From Actinomyces graevenitzii C83 (GTDB taxonomy: Bacteria > Actinomycetota > Actinomycetes > Actinomycetales > Actinomycetaceae), in assembly GCF_000239695.1 (NCBI RefSeq), contig NZ_JH470338.1:186001-250000 (forward strand): a stretch of DNA of 64,000 nucleotides, written 5' to 3'. Positions within the stretch are counted from its first letter, which is position 1, and each line of letters begins with the position of its first letter. The notes beneath the pieces were generated by a model. It saw only the letters and a list, made by a program, of their open reading frames with translations. It was not told the origin of the DNA and made no database searches. This document shows, piece after piece, positions 52,973 to 62,534 of this stretch. A program made the translations under genes and the position numbers.

Positions 52973-53896
52973 ATGCTGATAGCCATGAAATCGGTTGCGA
53001 TCACGTGCGGGCAGTTAATTGACGCCTTTTGTTGCTGGCTGGAGTTAGCTAAAGGCCGCTCTGAACACACTGTGCGTGCCTATCGTGGCGATTTAGAGAC
53101 GCTGGTGGATTTTCTAGACATGCAGCCAGATACGCCGGCAACTGCGTTAGCTAAAAGCCTAGATTTGAACGATTTACGTGCCTGGCTGGCCCACATGCTG
53201 GCAAATGGCTGTTCACGTGCCACGGTGGCACGCCGGGCCGTGGCCGTGCGTACCTTCTCCACCTGGGCTTACCAGCAAGGCTACCTGCCCCATGATGTGG
53301 CTTCACGCCTGCGCAGCCCCAAAATCGACAACCGTCTACCCGCCGTGCTCAGTGTGGAACAAGCCAAGCACCTGGTTGAAGACATTGAGGGCGAAAGCAT
53401 CACCGATATTCGTGACAAAGCTATTTTGGAGCTGCTTTACGCCACCGCCGTGCGTGTATCTGAACTAGTGGGTTTAGATCTGCGTGATCTAGACCGTGAA
53501 CAGCGCACTATCAAGGTGCTCGGTAAAGGCAATAAAGAACGGGTAGTGCCCTACGGGCTGCCGGCAGCTAGGGCCCTAGAAAACTGGTTTAACCAGCGTT
53601 GGCAGCTAGCTAACGACTACTCGGGTCAAGCCCTGTTTTTGGGGGTGCGCGGCGGGCGCATAGGGGAGCGGGCAGTGCGCCAAATTGTGCACCGCAACTC
53701 CGCCCGTATCGGCACTGAGCTGGGCCCTCACGGTCTGCGCCACAGCGCCGCCACACACCTGCTTGAAGGTGGCTCAGATCTGCGCACGGTGCAAGAACTG
53801 CTAGGCCACTCCTCACTGGCCACCACCCAGCGCTATACGCATGTGACCAGTGAGCGTCTGCGCGCCATCTATGCTCAAGCCCATCCACGCGCCTAA
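52973..53896 (+). CDS. xerC: Tyrosine recombinase XerC
   Basis: 307 residues. N-terminal SAM-like DNA-binding domain (FCCWLELAKGRSEHTVRAYRGDLETLVDFL) and a catalytic domain with Arg 161 (TAVRVSELVGLDLRD), Lys 185 (GKGNKERVVP), HGLRH (253-257), His 279 (LGHSS) and Tyr 288 (TQRYTHV). It resolves chromosome dimers at dif. The short linkage to dprA is typical of XerC in actinobacteria. Starts at 52973 or ATG 52985 are both possible; neither has an SD. Confidence 0.93.
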   Translation: MLIAMKSVAITCGQLIDAFCCWLELAKGRSEHTVRAYRGDLETLVDFLDMQPDTPATALAKSLDLNDLRAWLAHMLANGCSRATVARRAVAVRTFSTWAYQQGYLPHDVASRLRSPKIDNRLPAVLSVEQAKHLVEDIEGESITDIRDKAILELLYATAVRVSELVGLDLRDLDREQRTIKVLGKGNKERVVPYGLPAARALENWFNQRWQLANDYSGQALFLGVRGGRIGERAVRQIVHRNSARIGTELGPHGLRHSAATHLLEGGSDLRTVQELLGHSSLATTQRYTHVTSERLRAIYAQAHPRA

Positions 53897-54602
53897 AACT
53901 GGCTGCCTGGCCAGCCAACGCCTGCGTTGGCGGTCCAGCGCCGTGCTTTAGCATCCAAACTGCCTGCGTTGGCGGCCATGCGGGCTGTCTCACTGCTTCG
54001 GGGGCATCGCTGCCCAAGCGGGGTGCTTCGCTGACCAAGCTGGCTGGAGCGACGTCGTCGCCAATGCCGCCAGCAGCAACCTCACCCACGCGGGCAAGTG
54101 GCTTTAAAACTATGCGTGGCCGGCGCAACAAAGACAGCGGATCAATATAACGATCGCGCCCAAAACGCGCCCCCCAATGCAGCGCGTCGCGACCATCGCT
54201 GCGGTGACCTGCCTGCAAAACCCCAATCACCTGCCCAGCCCTAACGCTCTGACCAGCCTTAACTATGCCCACCACCGGCTCATAAGTAGTGCGCAAACCC
54301 GGTGGGTAACTATGCTCTATGGAAACCACCGGCTTAGTAGCCACCACGCCACTAAAAGCCACCACCCCCTCATAGCTAGCCATTACCGGGCTACCAGCAG
54401 CCAAAGCCAAATCCACACCGCGATGACCCGCCAGCCAACGCTGGGCTGGGGGAGAAAAACGCTCTAAAACCGCCACCGGCCCCCCGGTAGGCCACTGATG
54501 ACGGCGCGCCCCGGATGCATAAACGCCACTAAATGAGCTTGCCACCAGGGCAAATAGGCTAATGCAAACAACTAAACAAGAAGTAATAAAACGGTTACGC
54601 AC
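53610..54602 (-). CDS. M23 family metallopeptidase (C-terminus uncertain)
   Basis: The frame gives 330 residues from GTG 54602. A signal peptide (MRNRFITSCLVVCISLFALVASSFSGVYA) is followed by an LytM/M23-like domain: HRGVDLALAAGSPVMASYEGVVAFSGVVATKPVVSIEHSYPPGLRTTYEPVVGIVKAGQSVRAGQVIGVLQ, then ALHWGARFGRDRYIDPLSLL. HRGVDLA and HWG correspond to HxxxD and HxH; the second histidine is replaced, so activity may be reduced or regulatory. After about residue 165 the text looks non-domain. From about residue 236 it is antisense to xerC, so the true end may be nearer 54100 if a frameshift removed a stop. Confidence 0.7.
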   Translation of the reverse strand: MRNRFITSCLVVCISLFALVASSFSGVYASGARRHQWPTGGPVAVLERFSPPAQRWLAGHRGVDLALAAGSPVMASYEGVVAFSGVVATKPVVSIEHSYPPGLRTTYEPVVGIVKAGQSVRAGQVIGVLQAGHRSDGRDALHWGARFGRDRYIDPLSLLRRPRIVLKPLARVGEVAAGGIGDDVAPASLVSEAPRLGSDAPEAVRQPAWPPTQAVWMLKHGAGPPTQALAGQAASFRRVDGLEHRWRADAHWSHAYSAGWWPVRSGLAVLAPCADLSHLQAGVWRRCGADREGPAQCRYGRSCGAQFGALPAPLCARRAPPKTGLDPSSR

Positions 54603-54754
54603 CTAAACAATAATTGTGGTTAGCAGCCAATAAGGGTAAGGAGGCTGTGGAAAATACCGAAATACGGACCCATATATTCAACCTGTGACGAAAATGGTAT
54701 AAAAAGCCCACACCAAAAGTGCATATACAACATCGCAAACGGAAAGATTTTCAG

Positions 54755-56218
54755 GTGACAACCCCCGCAAAAGCACCCCGTGGCAACCTAAAAAACAGCC
54801 ACCTGTCCATGATGGCTCTGGGCAGCGCAATCGGTGCCGGTTTCTTCCTAGGCACCGGAGTTGCCATCTCCCAGGCAGGACCAGCGGTACTCATTTCCTA
54901 TGCGCTCGCGGCCCTAATCGCCATTTCTGTAATGTATTGCCTAGCTGAACTAGCCTCAGCGCTACCCTCATCAGGCTCCTTTTCCACCTACGCCCAAGCC
55001 GGTATTGGCCGCTGGGCCGGATTTACTGTGGGGTGGATGTACTGGTTCATGCTAATCATGGTGCTCGGACTAGAAATTACCGGTGCCGCAACCATATTCA
55101 TTGGCTGGTTTCCACAGGTGCCCCAATGGGTAATTGCCTTAGCCATTGTGGTGGTGCTCGGTGGTATAAACCTACGCACCGCCGGCGAATTTGGAACCAT
55201 CGAAGCCTGGCTAGCCGGTATTAAAGTCGCCGCCATTGCCGTATTCCTACTTGTAGGTCTAGGCCTAGTATTCAACATCATCCCTGGACGCACCCTGTCC
55301 CTAAGCCACAACCTCCTAGGTGAAGGCGGCTTCGCTCCCGCCGGCGTAGGTGGCATCGTACTAGGCCTACTGGCAGTAGTGACCTCCTTCGGCGGCATCG
55401 AAATCGTCACCATCGCCGCCGCTGAAGCAGAAGATGCCAAAGCCGCTATGGGCGCCGCCATCCGCCAAGTCGTGTGGCGCATCATGGTGTTCTACATCGG
55501 CACCGTCACCCTGCTAGTACTGCTGCTGCCCTGGAACTCAGCCGAGATGAAAAACAACCCACTAGCGGCAGTGCTAAACATGGCTGGCGTGCCCGCCGTC
55601 GGCCTAATCATGGAGATAATCGTATTCATTGCCCTGATCTCCTCCTTCTCAGCCAACGTTTACGCCTCCTCACGCCTGGCCTACTCACTAAGCGCCCGCA
55701 ATATGGGCTCAACCTGGCTACTGGGCAAAAAAGCCGGTGCCCAAAGCGACCAAAGTGAACAAAACCCCCAAAATGAGCCGGTAAACCAAGACACCTCCGC
55801 CATCCTCACCCAAGAAGAAGAACTCACCGGCGACATGACCTACGGGCGCACCCCCAGGCGCGCAGTATGGATCTCCATCCTGCTGTCCCTAGTGTCAGTG
55901 GCCCTCAACTGGTACGTGCCAGATCAGCTGCTAGGCATTTTGCTAAACGCTATCGGCCTGATCTTGCTGGTGGCCTGGTTGTTCATCGTAATCTCGCAAA
56001 TCCGCCTCCACCACAAACTCGAAAAGCTCGGCATTATTGCTATCCGCACCCCGCTATGGCCCTGGCTGTCCTGGGCAGCGCTCGCAGGTGTGGTAGCGGT
56101 GTTTGGGCTGCTAGCCACCACAGCAAGTGGTCGCGGTAATCTAGTGGTTATCGCCACTATGACGCTTATTGCAGTAATTACCTTCAAAATCCGTGAACGA
56201 GTTGTGGGCAAAGTGTGA
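54755..56218 (+). CDS. APC-family amino acid permease
   Basis: 487 residues from GTG 54755 (GGAAAG 8 bases upstream; an upstream in-frame GTG has no SD). Twelve membrane helices are visible. The first carries MMALGSAIGAGFFLGTGVAISQAGPAV, the APC substrate-binding unwound helix. The family's GGIEIVTIAAAEAEDA is in helix 6. A 50-residue hydrophilic loop (GAQSDQSEQNPQNEPVNQDTS...) sits between helices 8 and 9. It imports an amino acid by proton symport or exchange; specificity is not readable. Confidence 0.88.
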   Translation: MTTPAKAPRGNLKNSHLSMMALGSAIGAGFFLGTGVAISQAGPAVLISYALAALIAISVMYCLAELASALPSSGSFSTYAQAGIGRWAGFTVGWMYWFMLIMVLGLEITGAATIFIGWFPQVPQWVIALAIVVVLGGINLRTAGEFGTIEAWLAGIKVAAIAVFLLVGLGLVFNIIPGRTLSLSHNLLGEGGFAPAGVGGIVLGLLAVVTSFGGIEIVTIAAAEAEDAKAAMGAAIRQVVWRIMVFYIGTVTLLVLLLPWNSAEMKNNPLAAVLNMAGVPAVGLIMEIIVFIALISSFSANVYASSRLAYSLSARNMGSTWLLGKKAGAQSDQSEQNPQNEPVNQDTSAILTQEEELTGDMTYGRTPRRAVWISILLSLVSVALNWYVPDQLLGILLNAIGLILLVAWLFIVISQIRLHHKLEKLGIIAIRTPLWPWLSWAALAGVVAVFGLLATTASGRGNLVVIATMTLIAVITFKIRERVVGKV

Positions 56219-56457
56219 TAACCTCGCGCGTGCAGCTGTGTCACCACAGTTGACTTCGCGTGCCCGCCCCGTCCTTTCGGGCGTGTAGCTTCGGTCTATT
56301 AGCTGCTACATGCAGTGGGCACCAGGGTAGGCCTCTGATCAGCTTAAATGCTGACCAAACCTACATAAACCAAAACTCTCGGCCCTGCCAACCGGGCAAG
56401 GCCACCGGATAACCGTATGCTTGGCAACCTCCAGGCACACAAAGTGAAAGGACCATC

Positions 56458-57264
56458 ATGGCCGTTGTAACCATGCGCCAGCTACTAGAGAGCGGTGTCC
56501 ACTTCGGACACCAGACTCGTCGCTGGAACCCCAAGATGAAGCGCTTTATCCTCACCGAGCGCAACGGCATCTACATCATCGACCTGCGTCAGAGCGTTGA
56601 GGAAATCAACCGCGCCTACGACTTCGTTAAGGAGACTGTGGCTCGCGGTGGCAACATCCTGTTCGTTGGTACCAAGAAGCAGGCCCAGGAAGCCGTAGCC
56701 GAGCAGGCTCAGCGCGTGGGCATGCCCTACGTCAACCAGCGTTGGCTCGGCGGTATGCTGACCAACTTCTCCACCGTGCACGCCCGCCTAGAGCGTCTGC
56801 GCGAGCTAGAGCAGATTGACTTCGACGACGTGGCCGCCTCTGGCCGCACCAAGAAGGAACTGCTGATGATGCGTCGCGAGAAGGACAAGCTCGCCCGCAC
56901 CCTGGGTGGTATCCGTGACATGGCCAAGCTGCCTGCCGCCGTGTGGATCGTTGACACCAAGAAGGAGCACCTGGCTGTAGCCGAGGCTAACAAGCTCAAC
57001 ATCCCGATCGTGGCCATCTTGGACACCAACTGCGACCCCGACGAGGTTACCTACGGCATCCCCGGCAACGACGACGCCATCCGCGCCGTCACCCTGCTCA
57101 CCCGCGTTATCGCTGACGCTGTGGCAGACGGTTTGCTGACCCGTTCCGGTGGCAAGGCCAAGGCCGGCGACAACGCTGAGCCCATGCCCGAGTGGGAAGC
57201 CGAGCTGCTAGCCGGCGAGACCACCACCGAGGAAGACGCAGCCCCCGAGGCTGAGCAGGCCTGA
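56458..57264 (+). CDS. rpsB: 30S ribosomal protein S2
   Basis: 268 residues: [107 protein letters not shown]. An acidic C-terminal tail follows. The 240-base leader (56219-56457) has a CCCGCC...GGGCG stem and GC-rich stems, where S2 autoregulation might act; I see no named element. AAAGGACC precedes the ATG. Confidence 0.97.
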   Translation: MAVVTMRQLLESGVHFGHQTRRWNPKMKRFILTERNGIYIIDLRQSVEEINRAYDFVKETVARGGNILFVGTKKQAQEAVAEQAQRVGMPYVNQRWLGGMLTNFSTVHARLERLRELEQIDFDDVAASGRTKKELLMMRREKDKLARTLGGIRDMAKLPAAVWIVDTKKEHLAVAEANKLNIPIVAILDTNCDPDEVTYGIPGNDDAIRAVTLLTRVIADAVADGLLTRSGGKAKAGDNAEPMPEWEAELLAGETTTEEDAAPEAEQA

Positions 57265-57275
57265 GAATTTTTAAC

Positions 57276-57309
57276 GACGGCGTGCCCGGGTTTGCCCGGG
57301 GGCGCCGTC
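57276..57309 (+). terminator. Hairpin between rpsB and tsf
   Basis: GACGGCG (57276-57282) pairs with CGCCGTC (57303-57309), with an inner CCCGGG/CCCGGG self-complementary pair. No T-run follows, so it probably attenuates or protects the mRNA rather than fully terminating. Confidence 0.7.
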
Positions 57310-57334
57310 ACCTTGAAACTTTAGGAGCAGTTAA

Positions 57335-58174
57335 ATGGCTAACTACAGCCTAAACGACATTAAGGCCCTGCGTGAGGCCACTGGCGCGGGCATGATGGAC
57401 GTTAAGAAGGCCCTGGAAGAGGCCAACGGCGACCGCGAGAAGGCCGTCGAGATCATCCGCGTTAAGGGTCTAAAGGGTATCGCCAAGCGTGAAGGCCGCA
57501 GCGCCAGCGCTGGTCTGGTCGTCGCCAAGGTAATCGACTCGGCCGAAGGCCAGGTTGGTGTCCTGGTGGAGATCAACTCTGAGACCGACTTCGTAGCCAA
57601 GAACGAGAAGTTCATCGACTTCGCCAACACCGTTCTAGCTGCCGCCATTGAGTCCGGCGCCACCAGCGCCGAGGAGCTAGCCAAGGTAGAGGTCGAGGGC
57701 CAGAGCGTCCAGGCCCTGACCGACGGCATGCAGGCCGTCATCGGCGAGAAGATCGTCGTGCGTCGCCTAGCCCGCCTAAGCGGCGAGGTTGTCTCCCTAT
57801 ACCTGCACCGCACCAACCCTGACCTACCGGCTCAGGTGGGCGTGCTGGTAAGCACCGACAAGGCTGCTGAAGAGGTTGCCCACGACGTGGCCATGCACAT
57901 CGCTGCTTACTCTCCCAAGTACCTCGACCGCACCCAGGTGCCCGCTGAGGACGTGGAGAAGGAGCGCGCCATCGTCGAGGAGACCACCCGCGCCGAAGGC
58001 AAGCCCGAGAAGGCTCTGCCCAAGATCGTTGAGGGCCGCATGAACGCCTTCTACAAGGAGAACTGCCTCGTAGACCAGGCTTACGCCAAGGACCCCAAGA
58101 CCACCGTCGGCAAGGTTGTTGCCGCTACCGGTGGTAAGATCAACGGCTTCGCCCGTTTCCGCGTAGGCGCCTGA
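57335..58174 (+). CDS. tsf: Elongation factor Ts
   Basis: 279 residues: MANYSLNDIKALREATGAGMMDVKKALEEANGDREKAVEIIRVKGLKGIAKREGRSASAGLVVAKVIDSAEGQVGVLVEINSETDFVAKNEKFIDFANTV. It exchanges GDP on EF-Tu. Second gene of the rpsB group, with a strong terminator after it. Confidence 0.97.
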   Translation: MANYSLNDIKALREATGAGMMDVKKALEEANGDREKAVEIIRVKGLKGIAKREGRSASAGLVVAKVIDSAEGQVGVLVEINSETDFVAKNEKFIDFANTVLAAAIESGATSAEELAKVEVEGQSVQALTDGMQAVIGEKIVVRRLARLSGEVVSLYLHRTNPDLPAQVGVLVSTDKAAEEVAHDVAMHIAAYSPKYLDRTQVPAEDVEKERAIVEETTRAEGKPEKALPKIVEGRMNAFYKENCLVDQAYAKDPKTTVGKVVAATGGKINGFARFRVGA

Positions 58175-58190
58175 TCTAAACCATAGTTTT

Positions 58191-58223
58191 GTGGGGACTC
58201 GCAGCAGCGCTGCGAGTCCCCAC
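58191..58223 (+). terminator. Strong terminator after tsf
   Basis: GTGGGGACTCGCAGC (58191-58205) and its exact complement (58209-58223) form a 15-bp stem with a 3-base loop, followed by AGCTTTT. Confidence 0.93.
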
Positions 58224-58321
58224 AGCTTTTAAGGTCGTTAGCCAAGCTAAAGCGCGATAGACTTTGCTAGGCCCCCAGTTATGTGGGCTTGCAATTAAGT
58301 CAACAACTTACAGGAGCATGC

Positions 58322-59074
58322 ATGAGCGCGAGCGACTCAGGGCACCTTGGCCACCAGCGCCGAGTGCTGTTAAAGGTTTCCGGTGAAGTGTTTGGCGGAG
58401 GCTCCATCGGTTTAGACCCGGATGTCGTCTCAGATGCTGCTAGGCAGATTGCTGCGGCAGTGCGCCAAGGCGTGCAGGTAGCCATTGTGGTGGGCGGAGG
58501 TAACTTCTTCCGTGGCGCCCAGCTATCACAGCGTGGTATTGACCGCGCCCGCGCCGACTACATGGGAATGCTGGGCACAGTGATGAACGCACTGGCTCTA
58601 CAGGACTTCATTGAGCAGGCAGGCGTACCTGCCCGCGTCCAGAGCGCTATTTCTATGCGTCAGGTAGCCGAGTCTTACATTCCGCTACGCGCCATTCGTC
58701 ACATGGAAAAAGGTCGTGTGGTTATTTTCGGGGCCGGCGCTGGTCTGCCCTACTTCTCCACCGACACCGTTTCTGCCCAGCGCGCCCTAGAAACCCACTG
58801 TGACGAGCTGCTGGTGGGTAAGAACGGCGTCGACGGTATCTACACCGCAGACCCGCGCAAGGACGCAAACGCCCGCAAGCTAGACTCGCTCACCTACGAC
58901 CGAGCCCTAGCTGACGGCCTGAAGGTGCTTGACGCTGCCGCATTCTCACTGTGCCGTGAAAACGCCCTACCCATGCGCGTGTTCGGCATGGAAGGCGCAG
59001 GTAACATTACCGCCGCCCTAGTTGGCCAAAAGATCGGAACACTTGTCACTAACGACGAAGGAGCCCTCAAGTGA
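58322..59074 (+). CDS. pyrH: Uridylate kinase
   Basis: 250 residues from ATG 58322 (CAGGAG 5 bases upstream). It reads [128 protein letters not shown]. It converts UMP to UDP. It lies between terminator and frr as in most bacteria. A start at 58283 is in frame but lacks an SD and reaches into the leader. Confidence 0.96.
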   Translation: MSASDSGHLGHQRRVLLKVSGEVFGGGSIGLDPDVVSDAARQIAAAVRQGVQVAIVVGGGNFFRGAQLSQRGIDRARADYMGMLGTVMNALALQDFIEQAGVPARVQSAISMRQVAESYIPLRAIRHMEKGRVVIFGAGAGLPYFSTDTVSAQRALETHCDELLVGKNGVDGIYTADPRKDANARKLDSLTYDRALADGLKVLDAAAFSLCRENALPMRVFGMEGAGNITAALVGQKIGTLVTNDEGALK

Positions 59075-59628
59075 TTGAAGAAACCCTGCTAGAAGCCGAA
59101 GAAAAGATGGAAAAGGCCCTAGTGGCCGCTAAGAACGAATTAGCTTCCATCCGCACCGGCCGCGCTAACCCGGCCCTGTTCACCTCCCTGAGCGTGGAGT
59201 ACTACGGCGCCCCCACCCCGCTGCAGCAGCTAGCTTCAGTGACCGTGCCCGAGGCCCGCACCGTGCTAATCACCCCCTTTGACCGCACCGCCACCAAGGA
59301 CATTGTCACCGCCGTGCGTGAGTCTGACCTGGGCGTTAACCCCACCGACGACGGTAACGTCATCCGCGTTAACCTACCGGCCCTAACCGAAGAGCGCCGT
59401 AAGGAATACGTAAAGCTAGCCCGTTCGCGCGCCGAGGAGTCTCGCGTGCAGCTGCGCAACGTGCGTCGTAAGACCAAGGATGTGCTAGATAAGATCAAGA
59501 AGGACGGCGAAGCTGGCGAGGATGAGGTCGAGCGCGCAGAAAAGGAGCTTGACGCTCTAACCAAGCGCTACGTCGAGCAGGTCGACAAGGCCCTGACCGC
59601 CAAGGAATCCGAGCTATTGGAAGTCTGA
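59071..59628 (+). CDS. frr: Ribosome recycling factor
   Basis: 185 residues: [69 protein letters not shown], ending [27 protein letters not shown]. It splits post-termination ribosomes with EF-G. GTG at 59071 overlaps the pyrH stop (GTGA). Confidence 0.97.
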   Translation: MIEETLLEAEEKMEKALVAAKNELASIRTGRANPALFTSLSVEYYGAPTPLQQLASVTVPEARTVLITPFDRTATKDIVTAVRESDLGVNPTDDGNVIRVNLPALTEERRKEYVKLARSRAEESRVQLRNVRRKTKDVLDKIKKDGEAGEDEVERAEKELDALTKRYVEQVDKALTAKESELLEV

Positions 59629-59671
59629 CATGACTGGGCCGGCTCGCTTGGGTCGGCCCAAATTCATGTCT
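59627..59671 (+). terminator. Hairpin between frr and cdsA
   Basis: GGGCCG and CGGCCC (59637-59661) form the core. GACATGA/TTCATGTC on the outside extends the stem. There is no T-run; partial termination or mRNA end protection is likely. Confidence 0.7.
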
Positions 59672-59688
59672 CGTAAAGAAGTGAGCCC

Positions 59689-60666
59689 ATGACCACAAAT
59701 ACCGCAGTTTCGGCGCCGCCTGCTAAACGCAGCCTGTTTGTGCGCTTGTTCTACCCCGGTCCTACCCAGAACCGGGTGGTTGAAGGCCCTGCCCGTAAGG
59801 GTGGACGTAATGTGCCCGCAGCGGTGGGCGTGGCCGTGCTACTGATTGGGCTGGTTGCGCTCAGCTTGATCTTCAATAAGGTTTACTTCGCGCTTTTGGT
59901 GGCGGTAGCTATCTGCGTGGCCCTGTGGGAGCTGGCCGGGGCTTTCGCTAGGCGCGCGGTAGGTTTGCCGCTGCTACCCCTATGGGTGGGTACTTTTGGT
60001 TCGGTTGCCTGTGCCTATGTGATTGGCCCGGAGGGGCTGCTGGCAGCCGTATTTGCCACTTCTGGGGCCTGCCTGGTGTGGAGTTTTACCACCCAGGCCC
60101 AGTATGACTATGGCACCGCCCTGGAGATTGCTCACCCGGAAGATCCGCGTACCTACGCCCACGACGTGGTGCGCCGCTCACGTACCCTGGAGGCGGCGGC
60201 AGCTATTTTCTCTGTCTGCTACCTGCCTTTCCTAGCTGGGTTTGCGGTTATGCTGCTGGCCCAGCATCAGGGCGTAGGCAAGATTGTGGCGCTAATTGCG
60301 CTACCTGCTCTCAGCGACACCGGCGGTTGGCTGGCGGGGATTACTTTCGGTAAGCACCCTATGGCCCCCAAGATTTCGCCTAAGAAAACTTGGGAGGGTT
60401 TCGTTGGCTCGGTAATTGCCACCACCATTGGCACCGGCGTTGTACTGTGGCTGCTTGGCGGTACGCTGTGGGCGACTCCACTACTAGCTTTAGCGGTGGT
60501 TATTAGTGCCACCTTGGGTGACCTTGGTGAGTCGCTGATTAAGCGCGATTTGGGCCTAAAGGACATGTCTAACCTACTGCCGGGACACGGTGGGTTACTT
60601 GACCGTATCGACTCGATCCTCACTACCGCCCCCGTGCTCTATATTGCTTCAGTGCTAGCTTTATAG
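59689..60666 (+). CDS. cdsA: Phosphatidate cytidylyltransferase
   Basis: 325 residues with about eight membrane helices after a 40-residue basic cytoplasmic start. The C-terminal signature is LGDLGESLIKRDLGLKDMSNLLPGHGGLLDRIDSIL. KISPKKTWEGFVGS is also typical. It makes CDP-diacylglycerol, precursor of phospholipids. ATG at 59689. Confidence 0.95.
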   Translation: MTTNTAVSAPPAKRSLFVRLFYPGPTQNRVVEGPARKGGRNVPAAVGVAVLLIGLVALSLIFNKVYFALLVAVAICVALWELAGAFARRAVGLPLLPLWVGTFGSVACAYVIGPEGLLAAVFATSGACLVWSFTTQAQYDYGTALEIAHPEDPRTYAHDVVRRSRTLEAAAAIFSVCYLPFLAGFAVMLLAQHQGVGKIVALIALPALSDTGGWLAGITFGKHPMAPKISPKKTWEGFVGSVIATTIGTGVVLWLLGGTLWATPLLALAVVISATLGDLGESLIKRDLGLKDMSNLLPGHGGLLDRIDSILTTAPVLYIASVLAL

Positions 60667-60743
60667 TGGTAGCTTGCGTTGGCACTAGTTGTTAACGACG
60701 CCGCCGCCCACTAATCCCTACTGTCCAAGCCCCAAGGATTTTA

Positions 60744-61973
60744 ATGGCTGACTCCCGCCCCGTATCAATTGCCGCCCCCCGCCGTCGGGGGCGTCAGGTG
60801 CTGCCCACGGACCAGCCACCGGAGGGCGCTACTAGCCCTGATGCCAAGCCGCGTCTATCTTTCGCGGTGCCGGTAGCTAAGGGTAAAGCCCCGCGTCACT
60901 TGGCTGACTTGGATCTGGCTGGACGTAAGCAGGCCCTGAAAGAGGCGGGGCTGCCGGCTTTTCGCGCCGACCAGCTTTCGCGCCACTATTTCACGCATTT
61001 CACCCGTAACCCGGCTGATATGACTGACCTGCCGGCCTCCCAGCGCACCGCGCTATGTGATGAGCTACTGCCGGATCTGCTCAGCCAGGTACGAGCCTTG
61101 AAAGCTGACCAGGGTAAAACCATTAAGTACCTGTGGGAGCTGTTTGATGGGGTGCGGGTAGAGAGCGTGTTGATGCGCTACAAGGACCGCACCACGCTGT
61201 GTGTCTCTAGTGAGGCCGGCTGCGGTATGGCCTGCCCATTTTGTGCCACCGGGCAGATGGGCCTGACCCGTAACCTGTCTACCGCCGAAATCATTGAGCA
61301 GGTGCGTCAAGCCGCAGCGGCTTCACGTGACGGTGAGCTAGCTGGGGGACCGGCCCGGCTTAGCAATATTGTGTTTATGGGTATGGGTGAACCCATGGTC
61401 AACTACAAAAATCTGATTCCGGCCCTGCACCGGCTCACCCAGAGCGCCCCTGAGGGTTTTGGTATTAGCGCCCGCAACATCACGGTTTCTACCGTGGGTT
61501 TGGTGCCGCTAATTAAAAAGTTGGCAACCGAGGGTATGCCGGTTACGCTGGCGGTTTCTTTGCACGCTCCCGACGACGAGCTGCGCGATGACCTGATCCC
61601 GGTTAACTCCCGCTGGAAGGTAGGGCAGCTACTTGACGCCGCCCACGAATACTTCGAGGCCACCGGCCGGCGTGTATCGATTGAATATGCCCTGATTGAG
61701 GACATGAACGATCACGCTTGGCGCGCCCAGCTGCTAGCTGACGAGCTCAACAAACGCGGTCACGGCTGGGCTCACGTTAACCCCATCCCGCTTAACCCCA
61801 CCCCGGGCTCAATTTGGACTTGTTCACGCCCCCAGGTGCAGCAAGAGTTTGTAAACACCCTGCGTAGGGCTGGTATTACTACAACTGTGCGAGATACTCG
61901 CGGTTCTGATATTGATGGTGCGTGTGGCCAGCTGGCCGCCGAAGTGCTGCAGCAAGAAAGGCGCTTGAGTTAA
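60744..61973 (+). CDS. rlmN: Dual-specificity 23S rRNA/tRNA adenine-C2 methyltransferase
   Basis: 409 residues. The radical SAM motif is [31 protein letters not shown] (Cys 160, 164, 167). [67 protein letters not shown], and a late catalytic Cys in [15 protein letters not shown] are seen. It methylates A2503 of 23S rRNA and A37 in tRNAs. An N-terminal extension of about 50 residues precedes the domain. Confidence 0.96.
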   Translation: MADSRPVSIAAPRRRGRQVLPTDQPPEGATSPDAKPRLSFAVPVAKGKAPRHLADLDLAGRKQALKEAGLPAFRADQLSRHYFTHFTRNPADMTDLPASQRTALCDELLPDLLSQVRALKADQGKTIKYLWELFDGVRVESVLMRYKDRTTLCVSSEAGCGMACPFCATGQMGLTRNLSTAEIIEQVRQAAAASRDGELAGGPARLSNIVFMGMGEPMVNYKNLIPALHRLTQSAPEGFGISARNITVSTVGLVPLIKKLATEGMPVTLAVSLHAPDDELRDDLIPVNSRWKVGQLLDAAHEYFEATGRRVSIEYALIEDMNDHAWRAQLLADELNKRGHGWAHVNPIPLNPTPGSIWTCSRPQVQQEFVNTLRRAGITTTVRDTRGSDIDGACGQLAAEVLQQERRLS

Positions 61974-61976
61974 AGC

Positions 61977-62519
61977 ATGAGCGACTTATTCGAGACCGTA
62001 GCCTGGAACCAGAAGGGCTACCGTAAAAGCGAAGTTGACGAGTTTTTCAACCGGGCCCACGATCTTTATGAGGCTGGCGACACCACTAGCCTGACCCCCA
62101 CCCAGGTGCGCATCAACTGTTTTGATGTGGCCCGTGGCGGCTATGACATTCACGCGGTAGATGCGGCTATGGACCGCCTTGAAGTGGCTTTGATGCGTAA
62201 AATGCGTGAATCATTTGTGGCCCGTAGGGGCCGCCAGGCCTGGATGGATGAGGCAGCCAATCTAGCTACCACGCTTTATCCGCGTTTGCTACGCCCGGAA
62301 GGTAAGCGTTTCGCGCCGGCTAAGCGCGGCTATTCGATTGCTGAAGTGGACCGCTTTATGGACCGTTTAGCAGCATTTTTTGACAAGGGTGACCCGCTTA
62401 AATCTACGCAGCTGCGTAAACTTACTTTCTCTGCGGCCAAAGCAGATAAAGCCTATGACGAGGCCAGTGTGGACGCATTTATTGAGCGAGCCATCGAAGT
62501 ATTGATGCGCGTGGAATAA
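61977..62519 (+). CDS. DivIVA-domain protein with repeated motifs
   Basis: 180 residues. Four short repeats share the DivIVA-like pattern: QKGYRKSEVDEFFNRA (13-28), ARGGYDIHAVDAAMDRL (53-69), KRGYSIAEVDRFMDRLAAFF (119-138) and DKAYDEASVDAFIERAIEVL. The GY/AY-x(3-4)-VD-x-F-x-(D/E)R core repeats in each. The long coiled coil typical of Wag31/DivIVA is absent. It may bind curved membrane or a cell-division partner. It starts 3 bases after rlmN. Confidence 0.8.
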   Translation: MSDLFETVAWNQKGYRKSEVDEFFNRAHDLYEAGDTTSLTPTQVRINCFDVARGGYDIHAVDAAMDRLEVALMRKMRESFVARRGRQAWMDEAANLATTLYPRLLRPEGKRFAPAKRGYSIAEVDRFMDRLAAFFDKGDPLKSTQLRKLTFSAAKADKAYDEASVDAFIERAIEVLMRVE

Positions 62520-62534
62520 ACACTAGGGAGTGTC

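Noticed and set aside
56219..56457. Candidate tRNA or riboswitch in the rpsB leader
   Set aside because: Some GC-rich stems are visible but no known consensus could be matched.
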